Below, piece by piece: positions 1 through 8,100 of a stretch of 25,005 bases of DNA; the stretch's first letter is position 1, and the number at the start of each line of letters is the position of its first letter. The notes below the pieces were generated by a model. The model was not told the origin of the DNA and searched no databases. It saw only the letters and a program-made list of their open reading frames with translations. Location of the stretch: assembly GCA_003243425.1 (NCBI GenBank), contig QFQP01000054.1, positions 1-25,005 on the forward strand. The letters run 5' to 3'. Source of the DNA: Archangium gephyra. GTDB lineage: Bacteria > Myxococcota > Myxococcia > Myxococcales > Myxococcaceae. The translations under genes were made by a program, and so were the position numbers.

Positions 1-77
1 TAGGTAGGCTGGAAGTCCAACCTGGGGTGGATCAGTTTCACGCCGGCGGGTGGATCAGTTTCAGAGCGGCCGAAGCA
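1..77. mobile_element. Probable IS21-family element terminus (partial)
   Basis: Two exact 16-base direct repeats, GGGTGGATCAGTTTCA, lie at 25-40 and 48-63, 23 bases apart start to start. IS21-family elements are known to carry several repeats of this kind inside each terminus as transposase-binding sites, and this motif closely resembles those I know from that family. On the minus strand the presumed tip would begin TGCTTCGGCC near position 77, fitting the 5'-TG ends of the family. The body of the element (istA/istB) would lie left of the window. The exact boundary and any target duplication cannot be fixed here. The repeats could instead be part of another mobile element. Confidence 0.5.
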
Positions 78-1259
78 CTTCAGCAGCCAGAACGCGAAAC
101 GGGTCGGAACTACTGTCGGTTTCAGCCACGCGATGCGCTGGTTCAGCAGACAGCGTTCGTCGTTGCCAGTCATGCAGATGCGGCCGAGGAATTCGTCCTT
201 CAGCGACTGTGCCGTCAGATTCATTACGAGCTGATTCGCGCCGACCACCCACCCATCGTTCTCATCGGCGTATCGCTCCGGCATGCACTTGGTGTTTTCG
301 GTCGTCCACCGAACATCACCAGAAACGTGGAGGTTTCCCGGCCGAAGCAGGCGAATGCCTCGATTCGTGTAGTCGCCGCTGGGAAAAGGACGTCCGTTCT
401 GGCTCGAGGCGATTTCGCTCCACCGAGCCCAGCACCAAGTCGAAGGGAGTTCGGGAAGGTCGGAGGCGTCGACTGGTGCGGGCTCGACGTACTTGGACTT
501 CCACTTGTCGTCCTTCGGCGACTTGCCCTTGGCCTTCAGCTTCGCGAGTTCGGCGGCTTCCCACTTCTGGCGGCGCTCGATGCGGATGCGCTCGATGAGC
601 TTCGACGCGGGCTCGACGTCGGGGTTCTTCTTCCTCCAGTCGGCCGTCAGGTCGCCCCGGAAGGCCGCCGCCAACACCGACTGCCGGTACTGCTCCACCA
701 GCGCGGGCACCGCCTCGAGTTGCTCTCGCGCCGCTCGGCTCTGCGCCAGCAATTCGTCGAGCTTCGCCACGATGCGCCGCTGAACATCGATCGGCGGCAG
801 CGTGAGTGGCCATGATGACATGCGATCTGCGCCGAGATGATTGATGCCGATGCCCTTTCCGGCAGTCGCGAACCGACCCGACTTCGCGTCGTTCAAGAAG
901 TGGTAGTGCAGAAACTCAGGCAGCGGCCCTTTGCTCCGAACGCGGATCAGCGTGTTTTGAAAGCACGCGCCGGGGATTTCATCTCGCCAGATTGCGGGCT
1001 TTCCGACTTCAGCTGCTGAGCCGGACGCTTCAGAGAGAAGAACATCGCCGTCTTCCAGCCGGTAGACGGCTTGCTCCTTCGGCGTGAAGTCCATCTCCTT
1101 CACGTCAGAGACATCGACGCCGTTCCACGTGACGTTTGCTGCGCGCATGTACGGCGTCATGTGTGGACCCGTCGCACGATCTGGCGAGCGCTGCCGACCA
1201 AGTCGCACGTCCGCGACGGAGTTGAGTGGCACAACGGTCCAGTTGGAAGGCAGGGTCAT
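1..1259 (-). CDS. hsdS: Type I restriction specificity subunit HsdS, partial and probably interrupted
   Basis: This is the DNA-recognition subunit of the type I complex. The minus-strand frame is open from an ATG at 1257-1259 to the window edge (about 419 codons), with the ATG overlapping the hsdM stop (ATGA), which indicates translational coupling. The first target-recognition domain occupies roughly residues 1-150. The central conserved helical spacer (about 155-215) starts with PPIDVQRRIVAKLDELL and continues through QYRQSVLAAAFRGDL, a hallmark of HsdS. The second recognition domain starts near residue 270 (LPELPSTWCWARW). Around residue 394 the reading frame enters the IS21-like repeats at 25-63, so the last part of the second recognition domain and the C-terminal conserved helix are missing or displaced. 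HsdS identity is very secure; interruption by an insertion is inferred. Confidence 0.9.
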   Translation of the reverse strand, partial: MTLPSNWTVVPLNSVADVRLGRQRSPDRATGPHMTPYMRAANVTWNGVDVSDVKEMDFTPKEQAVYRLEDGDVLLSEASGSAAEVGKPAIWRDEIPGACFQNTLIRVRSKGPLPEFLHYHFLNDAKSGRFATAGKGIGINHLGADRMSSWPLTLPPIDVQRRIVAKLDELLAQSRAAREQLEAVPALVEQYRQSVLAAAFRGDLTADWRKKNPDVEPASKLIERIRIERRQKWEAAELAKLKAKGKSPKDDKWKSKYVEPAPVDASDLPELPSTWCWARWSEIASSQNGRPFPSGDYTNRGIRLLRPGNLHVSGDVRWTTENTKCMPERYADENDGWVVGANQLVMNLTAQSLKDEFLGRICMTGNDERCLLNQRIAWLKPTVVPTRFAFWLLKCFGRSETDPPAGVKLIHPRLDFQPT

Positions 1260-2679
1260 GCGCTGGTCTCCAGCGCTTTGACCGCTTCAAGAGCGCCCTC
1301 GAGCTTCTCGCGGATCTGCGCGAGCACCACCTCCGGCTCCGGCAGGTCGTCCGCGTCGGTGTGGCTCTCGTCCTTCAGCCACGCGACGTCGAGGTTGTCG
1401 TTGCGCTCCTTGATGGCCTCGCGCGTGAACTTCCGGAAGCGGCCTTCTTCACCCTGGTCCTTCCGCTTCGACTTTCCGTTCGCGTCTTCGCCGTACGCCT
1501 TCAGGAACTCCGCGAAGTGCTCCAACGTGAACGGCGTGCGCTTGCCGAACGCCGGCATGTTCGCGCGCATGTCGAAGAACCACGTCGCCTTCGTGTTGCC
1601 CTTGTCAGTCGTACCGCGCGTGAAGAACAGCACGTTCGTCTTCACGCCCTGCGCGTAGAAGATGCCCGTCGGCAGGCGCAGCACCGTGTGGAGGTCGCAC
1701 TTGTCCATCAGGTCGGCGCGAATCTGCCGGCCGACTCCGTCTTCGAAGAGCACGTTGTCGGGCACCACCACCGCCGCGCGGCCGCCGGGCTTCAGCGCCC
1801 GGTACACGTGCTCGATGAACGCCAGCTGCTTGTTGCTGGTGGGGAAGGTGAAGTCTTCGCGCGACGGGCGCCCGCCGCCGGCCTTCGTGCCGAACGGCGG
1901 GTTGGTGAGAATGACGTCGGCCTTCGTCTTCGACAGCTCCGCGCCCTGCGGTGACAGCGTGTCGCCCGCGCGCAGGTCGCCTTCGATGTCGTGGAGCAGC
2001 AGGTTCATCAACGCCAGTCGCCGCGTCTCGTCGACCAGCTCCATGCCGTAGAACGCCTGCTTCTTCTGGAAGTCCTGCTTGCCCGCAGGGAGGTCGAAGA
2101 GGTTGTCGGTCTTCGACTTGATGTAGCGGTCGGCCTCGATGAGGAAGCCCGCGGTGCCGGCCGCCGGGTCCTGCACCAGCTCGCCGGGCTGCGGCTTCAA
2201 GCACTGCACCATCGCGGTCACCAAGGGGCGCGGCGTGAAGTACTGGCCGGCGCCGGACTTCACTTCGTTCGCGTTCTTCTGGAGCAGGCCTTCGTAGAGG
2301 TCGCCGAGGTTCTCGCGGTCGGCGCTGTACCACTCGAGTTCGTCGAAGTGCCGCACCAGCGCGCCGAGGGTCTTCGGGTGCTTCAACGTCGTCGACGCGT
2401 TCTCGTAGATGTCTTTGACGAGCTTGTTCTTCGACTTGCCGAGGTCGAGGAGCAGCTGGCGGTAGTGCTCGAGTTGTTCGACGCCTTCGCGTTTCGCAAG
2501 TGAGTCCCAGCGGGACTTCTCGGGGATCACGCCGTCTTCGCGCTTCTGCTCCTTCATCATCTTGAGGAAGAGCAGGTAGGTCAGCTCGGTCACGTACTGG
2601 TGGTAGGTACGCCGTCTTCACGAAGCAGGGTGCAGAGGTTCCAGAGTTTCTGAACGATGTCGGTTGTCGCGGTGGCCAT
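1256..2679 (-). CDS. hsdM: Type I DNA methyltransferase HsdM, frameshifted near its N-terminus
   Basis: HsdM is the S-adenosylmethionine-dependent adenine-N6 methyltransferase of the type I complex. The main open frame (from 2593, a GTG) holds the SAM-binding motif DPAAGTAGF (about 2145-2171) and the catalytic NPPF motif (1892-1903). The true N-terminus lies upstream in another frame: ATG at 2677-2679 gives MATATTDIVQKLWNLCTLLREDG, typical of HsdM. That frame stops at 2590-2592 after 29 codons. Family members read on as DGVTYHQYVTELTYLL. The DNA fits this exactly if one base is restored near 2606-2610, so a single-base deletion is apparent. The short frame ends in a GTGA overlap with the GTG at 2593, so reinitiation would be possible but would lack about 30 residues of helical N-terminal domain. 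The frameshift could be real decay, a switch, or a sequencing error. Confidence 0.9.
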
Positions 2680-2755
2680 CGGGCGGCGCACCATAGTCGC
2701 CGGGTCGATCGCCCATGGTACAAACGCGCGCCAACTTCATCGGTCGGGGGCTCAG
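2680..2755. promoter_or_regulatory. Divergent upstream region between hsdM and the nuclease-like gene
   Basis: This 76-base gap separates the hsdM ATG (minus strand) from the ATG of the membrane-anchored nuclease-like gene (plus strand), so promoters for both should lie here or inside the opposing gene's start. No convincing -35/-10 pair and no strong Shine-Dalgarno sequence for hsdM was seen. A run of G at about 2744-2750 precedes the plus-strand ATG at a workable distance. An in-frame ATG five codons upstream is an alternative hsdM start. Confidence 0.35.
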
Positions 2756-3556
2756 ATGCTGTTCATCGTTGGACTGCTGTGCGGTGCGGTTCTTGGTGGT
2801 GCGGCGTTCGTGTTGTGTTGGCGAAAAGTGCCGGCGACGCGCGACCAACTATCGCGGCTCCTCGGTCAGGCGAGTTCTCAGGCGCTGCGGGAAAAGGTCA
2901 TCGAAGAGGTGGCCAAGGACGACAGCGAACTCGCTGCCGTTCTCGCCGCAAAGCCGGCGATTCCTCTTGAGAACGCACCGGCGGAAGTCACGGGCGAGAT
3001 GCAGAAGGAGATCTCTGCCGCACCGTCCGCAGAGGCTGCCTTCGAGGTTGCGAAGAAGTTCATCCGCGATGAGGACGTCGCGAAGGTGATCGCGGAGTTG
3101 GAGCGATGGCGGACGCGGCGCACAAACTCGGAGGAGGCGTTCCAACGGAGCTTCAAGAATCACGCGACGAAGAACGGGTTCGCGGGCGGTCTCGAGGAGC
3201 GCAGGCGGATCCGCTGGGGCAAGGACGATACGCGCGTGGCTCTCCCAGACCTGATTCTCAACAAGCGCGTGCTTGTCGAGCTGAAAGCCCAGATGGACGG
3301 ATCCGGTCAGGCTGATCGCGCGATGGGTCAAATGTTGAGGTACCTGTTCGCGTGGAAGAAGCAGGGTCCCGCGGTGCTCGCGGTGTGCGGCACGGTGTCT
3401 CCTGAGTTCCGCCTCGTCATCCGGATGTACGTGAAGACCTGGCGGGAGCAGCTTCACCTCCCGGTCACCGTGTTCTTCAAGCAGGGCGATACCGCAGCAG
3501 ATCTGACCGAGGCGCTGGAGATGCCGGTCGAGCCTCACCAGTTTCCGGAAGCTTGA
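2756..3556 (+). CDS. Membrane-anchored PD-(D/E)XK nuclease-like protein
   Basis: No family was recognised with certainty. The protein (266 aa from the ATG at 2756) begins with a hydrophobic segment, residues 1-22 (MLFIVGLLCGAVLGG...), then a charged helical, probably coiled-coil region (about 25-135). A compact C-terminal domain follows with Pro164-Asp165 and, ten residues on, Glu175-Leu-Lys177 (LPDLILNKRVLVELKAQ). PD...ExK is the signature of PD-(D/E)XK nucleases. Anchor plus coiled coil plus nuclease recalls RmuC, but the RmuC domain motifs are absent. A longer frame reaches back to 2657; 2756 is preferred because the membrane segment starts there and hsdM starts divergently. The gene faces hsdM head to head and meets the 368-aa gene tail to tail with 3 bases between. 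It is likely an accessory nuclease of the restriction locus, acting at the membrane; function is inferred. Confidence 0.75.
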   Translation: MLFIVGLLCGAVLGGAAFVLCWRKVPATRDQLSRLLGQASSQALREKVIEEVAKDDSELAAVLAAKPAIPLENAPAEVTGEMQKEISAAPSAEAAFEVAKKFIRDEDVAKVIAELERWRTRRTNSEEAFQRSFKNHATKNGFAGGLEERRRIRWGKDDTRVALPDLILNKRVLVELKAQMDGSGQADRAMGQMLRYLFAWKKQGPAVLAVCGTVSPEFRLVIRMYVKTWREQLHLPVTVFFKQGDTAADLTEALEMPVEPHQFPEA

Positions 3557-3559
3557 CGC

Positions 3560-4666
3560 TCAGTCCGCGTCGTCGAGCACTTCGACGCCCGAATGCTCGC
3601 GGAGCTCCAGCGATCGTCCGGTCTTCACGAGCGTTCCGACGAGACGCACTTTCCGCCCGTAGGCGTGTGCCTCTGCGGCAGCCTTGTGCTGCGCGGAATC
3701 GACAGGGACTTGAACGCGGCTGTCACCGTGGCCTTCGACGAAGGAGGCGATGGTGAATCGACCGCGCTCTGCCGTCGGCGACTTCTTCTCGACGTGAATG
3801 ACGTACCCGACGAGTTCCGTGTTGGAGATCGGCGACTGCTCGCGAAGGGCCTTCGCGACCTGCCGGTAGTTCCGGAACGATTCGTGGGTGAAGCGCAGCG
3901 GTCGGGTGAAGTCGGGGCCGGGCGCGCCGCGCAGCCAGTTGAAGCTGACCTCGATGGTGCCGCGAGGACCGGGCGGTTCGAGTTCTGCCAACGCTTCGAG
4001 GAAGTTCGAACTCACGCCTTCTTGCTGCGACTGCATGAGCGTTTCGGGCATCACGGCTGAGCGCGCCGCAACCGACAGCGCTGAGAACATGAGGCGTGTG
4101 GTCTTGCGGCCAAACTCTTCGTCGATGTCGAGCTGGCCGACCGGCGGCAGCACGGGCACGAACAGCGAGGCGACGTAGCTGCCGCGCTCGCTCTGCCGTT
4201 CGCGGCATTGTTCAAGCAAGGCGACGGCCTTCTGCTGGCTGAGGCGGGGAAAGTTGGAGGCCGGCGTGATGGCCGAGTGCGCGGCGGCGAGCAGCAGGTT
4301 CTTCAGGGCGTGCCGCAACTCGAGCGACTGGGTGATGCCCAGAGAGCCGGACTCCGTCTCTTCGCTGGCGATGCGGAAGCGCACGAGGTCTCCGGGCGGG
4401 GTCGCCAGATCGTTCACGACCTGAGCGACGGGCCGGTCTTCGAGCTTGCTGAGGAGGTCGGCGAGCTCTGCCATGCGAAGCGCGTAGTCGCCGAAGGTCT
4501 CGTCGAGAGGAACGCGCGTGGTCACGTCCCTGCCGTTCAGGCCGAAGCGCAGCACGGCCACGTCTGCGCGCGGAGAGGGAAGCGGAGCCCAACCGTGGGT
4601 GCGGAGGTAGTCGACGACGTTGAGTGGCCTCAGCGTCCCGAATTCTGATGGATCGACGATGTTCAC
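3560..4666 (-). CDS. Unknown protein coupled to DUF4365-like gene
   Basis: I do not recognise this 368-aa protein. It starts with GTG at 4664-4666, overlapping the upstream gene's stop (GTGA), so the two are translationally coupled and probably act together. It has no signal peptide or membrane segment and few Cys. The N-terminal two thirds look like a mixed helical domain (residues 1-230). The C-terminal part (about 270-368) is beta-rich, with patterns such as ELVGYVIHV, YGRKVRLVGTLVKTGRSLEL and GVEVLDD that resemble a small barrel of the OB type; this is an impression only. No helicase, methylase or nuclease motif was seen. It lies between hsdR/DUF4365 and hsdM and is likely a defence-associated partner of the DUF4365-like protein. 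Confidence 0.8.
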   Translation of the reverse strand: MNIVDPSEFGTLRPLNVVDYLRTHGWAPLPSPRADVAVLRFGLNGRDVTTRVPLDETFGDYALRMAELADLLSKLEDRPVAQVVNDLATPPGDLVRFRIASEETESGSLGITQSLELRHALKNLLLAAAHSAITPASNFPRLSQQKAVALLEQCRERQSERGSYVASLFVPVLPPVGQLDIDEEFGRKTTRLMFSALSVAARSAVMPETLMQSQQEGVSSNFLEALAELEPPGPRGTIEVSFNWLRGAPGPDFTRPLRFTHESFRNYRQVAKALREQSPISNTELVGYVIHVEKKSPTAERGRFTIASFVEGHGDSRVQVPVDSAQHKAAAEAHAYGRKVRLVGTLVKTGRSLELREHSGVEVLDDAD

Positions 4667-5157
4667 AACGGCTCCCCGGCGCTCAGGTTCTTCATCATGT
4701 TCCTAAGAACCTCCGGCGTGAACGGCTGAGTGAACGGGACCTCGATGACTTTGCTATCTCCCTCGACCGTGGGGTCGATCGCTGAAGCGACGCAGAAGTA
4801 AGCGCACTTACGAAGCACGAGGTGTTCGTGCGGTACGACCTCCACCTCGTTCTCTGGCGGGAGCAGCATGGCGACGAGGATCTTCGGAACCATCGACCTT
4901 CGCGTAAGGCGCTCCATCTGGGCCTTCTTCAATTGCACCTTGACGCCAGTCTCGGTGAATCGCTCCGACGTCGCCTTCAGCTGAATGTCCAGCTTCGGGT
5001 CGGCGACGACTCCTCCAGCGATAGGGTCGGAGGCCGCGATGGTTGCGTCGATGCAGTCCTGGTCCTGTGACCAGTTGGCGAGCGCGTACCCACACGAGCC
5101 GGCGACGGCGGCGAGCCACGCGCGGCTGAGTTCTTCCTTCCGCTGATTCGGCGTCAT
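4663..5157 (-). CDS. DUF4365-like protein, putative PD-(D/E)XK-fold nuclease
   Basis: This 164-aa protein matches the look of DUF4365 domains: an N-terminal helix with KEELSRAWLAAVAG (residues 7-20), then an acidic stretch ending in Asp37 (DCIDATI), then LDIQLKATS with Gln59 and Lys61. Asp...QxK is the variant active-site pattern seen in Mrr-type members of the PD-(D/E)XK superfamily, so a nuclease or nucleic-acid-binding role is plausible. Such domains occur in defence and toxin-like loci. The ATG at 5155-5157 starts 42 bases after the hsdR stop, on the same strand, and the stop overlaps the GTG of the following 368-aa gene. Identification is by motif impression without a search; catalytic activity is inferred. 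Confidence 0.7.
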   Translation of the reverse strand: MTPNQRKEELSRAWLAAVAGSCGYALANWSQDQDCIDATIAASDPIAGGVVADPKLDIQLKATSERFTETGVKVQLKKAQMERLTRRSMVPKILVAMLLPPENEVEVVPHEHLVLRKCAYFCVASAIDPTVEGDSKVIEVPFTQPFTPEVLRNMMKNLSAGEPL

Positions 5158-5199
5158 GCGCGTGGTCCCCGTAGCACAGCGTTGCGGCCGGTCGCTTCG

Positions 5200-8100
5200 T
5201 CAGGCCGTTTTCCAGATCTCGTCCTGCAGCTCGCCGACGACGTCGGTGAGCTTGCCGTCGAACACCTTGTCGATGCGCTCGAAGCCGCCGCTGTTGCGGA
5301 AGGCGGCAGCCTCGTCGAGCAGAGGTCGGTCGACGAGCTCGTTCTCGATGACCGCCTTCGCGATGCGCTTGAGCCACTGCGCCTGTGGGTCGTTCCACTT
5401 GCGCGAGGCGAGCACGCGTTGCAGCGCTTCGTTCACGCGCTGCTCGTAGGGCTTGAGCGGTTCACCGAGGGCGCGTTGGCGGATGTGCCCGATGATCGAC
5501 GCGGCGAAGTCGGCGTTGGTGGTCGCTTTGTTCGCCGCGCGCAGCTGCGTCTCTGAGAAGCCCGCTTGATCGAGTTCGAGCTTCAATTTCTTGAGCTCGG
5601 CGCGGGTGAGGTCTCGTGGCCGCTGCATGACGGCCTTGAGCGCGGTGACCTTGTTCTCGTTCTCTTTGAGGTAGCGCGAGAACGCCTCGAGGTAGTCCTC
5701 GGGCTTCTGCCGACCCGGGCCCAGCCCGACGGTCACCGAGACGAGCTGGTCGTCGTCATCCGCGACGATGGCGCCGAGCGACTTCTTCTTCGTGGTGTCG
5801 AGCAACCGCGTGACCTGCTGGTGCGCCGCGAGCCACTTCGCCAGCTCGACGGCAGACCCCGAGACCAGCGACCGCAACACCTCGTGAATCGACGCTCCGG
5901 CGGCGGCCTCGAAGCGCTCCGCGTTCGCACCTTCGGAGAACAGCGCCTTTCGTCGCTGCAGCTTCGCGAGGAACTCGTCACGCACGTGCTCCGCGGGGAT
6001 GCCCTGCTGGTGCGCGAGATCTTCCGCGAGCTGCGCAAACGTGAATGACGGGTTGGCGACCACCGGCTTCATCGTCGTGAACTGCTCGAGCGCCGCGTAC
6101 AGATCGACCGCGTCGAAGATGCGGAACGACTCCTTGCCCGGGTACAGGCGCGTCGCGCGGCCCAGCATCTGCTCGTACAGAATTCGGCTGCGCACCCGGC
6201 GCAGGAAGACGAGGTTGCTGATGGACGGCACGTCGACGCCGGTGGTGAGCAGATCGACCGTCACCACCACCGACGGCAGCTGCTCGTTCTTGTATCTGCG
6301 GAGCAGGCCACCGGGGTCGTCGCTCTTGCCGGTGATCTTCTTCACCGAGTTCGCGTCGACCACGCCGTAGCGCTTCTCGAACTCCTCCAGCATCAGCTTC
6401 ACGACGAGGTCTGCGTGTTCGTCGGTCGCGCAGAAGATGAGCGTCTTTCCAGGGAGGCTCGGGTCGAGCTGGCGGGCGAGCTCTTCGCAGACGACGCGGT
6501 TGAAGTTCTCGGTGATGACCTGCCGATTGAACGACTCGACCTCGAAGTCGACTTCGTCCTCGAGGGTCACGAAGTCGGGCTCGGGGTTGAGCGTGGTGAC
6601 GCGCTCGCCGGCCGCGAAGTGAATGCCTTCGGTCGCGAGCTTCGTGGTGATGGTGATGGGCGGTTCGTGGTCGACGAGGAAGCCTTCGACGACCGCCTGT
6701 CGGTAGCCGTACTCGAAGACGGGGCGACCGAAGATCTCCGTCGTGTGGAACGCCGGCGTCGCGGTGAGGCCGACCTTCACCGCGTCGAAAAAGTCGAGCA
6801 CCCGCCGGTAGACCGACAGGTATTCGTTCTGGTCGCGGAAGGTGAGCTCGGCCTCGGAGAGGTCTTTGTCGAGCGTGTAACCGCGGTGGCACTCGTCGAC
6901 GACGATGCAGTCGTAGTCGTCGACGTGAAGCACCGGCACGTCGCCTTCGCCGTCGAAGAGGCGGCGGGCCACGGCCTGAACCGTCGCGAAGTGGAGCCGC
7001 GTCTCTGGATCGGGCGTGACGTCCTTGAGCTCCTTGATGTTGAAGATGTCGCTGAACTTCCGCGTGCCGTCGACGAACTCGCTCTGGAATGCGCCGGCCG
7101 CCTGTTCGCCGAGCGCGTTGCGGTCGACGAGGAACAACACGCGGCGGAAGCGCCCGCTCTTCACCAACCGGTAGATGAGGCCGATGAAGGTGCGCGTCTT
7201 GCCGGTGCCCGTGGCCATCGAGACCAGCACGTGGCGCTTGCCCGCCGCGATGCTGTCTTCGACCGCGCGAATGGCGCCCACCTGGTACGGGCGCAGACCC
7301 GGCAGGTCGGCGGGTGACTCGTGCTTCAGGCGCGCAGTGGCAGCTTCGATGTCTTGCTTGAGCAACTCCCGGAGGCCGTCGGGCGTGTGCCAGGCCGACA
7401 AGGCGCGCGGGAGGTTCGTCGTCTTTCGTGCGTCGACGAACCAGATGCCCGACTTGGTCGTGAGCTGCTTGAACCACGGGCGTCCGTTCGTCGCGTAGAG
7501 GAAGGGCACTGCGAACTCGCCCCATGGTCCGCCTTCGGCGCGGTTCTCTTCGGGGAGTTCGAGGCCACGCGCGTAGCGCTGTGACTGATCGAGCGACGCG
7601 CTGACATCTCGCGCCTTGCGTTTGGCCTCGACGATGCCGACGGCCGTGAGCCCCGCGAAGAGCACGTAGTCGGCGGGTCCGTTCTTGGTCGGCCACTCCG
7701 CGATGGCGAGGTTGCGGCCGGCGACCGGGCGCGCGCCATTGCTGTAGCGCAGCGTCTGCGAGTCGGCTTCCCACAGCGCCTCGCGCAGCTGCTGATCGAT
7801 GATGAGGCGTGTGTCGGCTTCATCGATGTGAATCGAGCCGCCCGCTTCGGCGAGCTGGGTGGTGAAGGCCTGCGTTTCCTGCGCGGGTCTCGCTTCCGCC
7901 GCTTGAGCGATCGACTTCAGCGTTGCGAGGCGCTGCGCGTCGGCTTCCGCGGCGAGTTGCTCCCAGAGCGCGGCGTCGGCGGCATCGCGCTTGGCCCGCT
8001 CTTCCGCGTCGAGGCGTCGTCGCGCCTCTTCGGCGGCCACGGCCTGCGCCGTCTCGACCGACAGCTTTGCTTCATCCAGGTGTTTGCGAAGGCGCTCGAG

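Noticed and set aside
1605..2723. 372-codon minus-strand open frame overlapping hsdM
   Set aside because: It is an out-of-frame shadow of hsdM, Arg/Pro-rich. It is not the missing N-terminus, which lies in the frame starting at 2679.
2756..3556. Identification of the nuclease-like gene as rmuC
   Set aside because: The layout is similar, but the RmuC domain motifs are not visible and the length is far shorter than typical RmuC.
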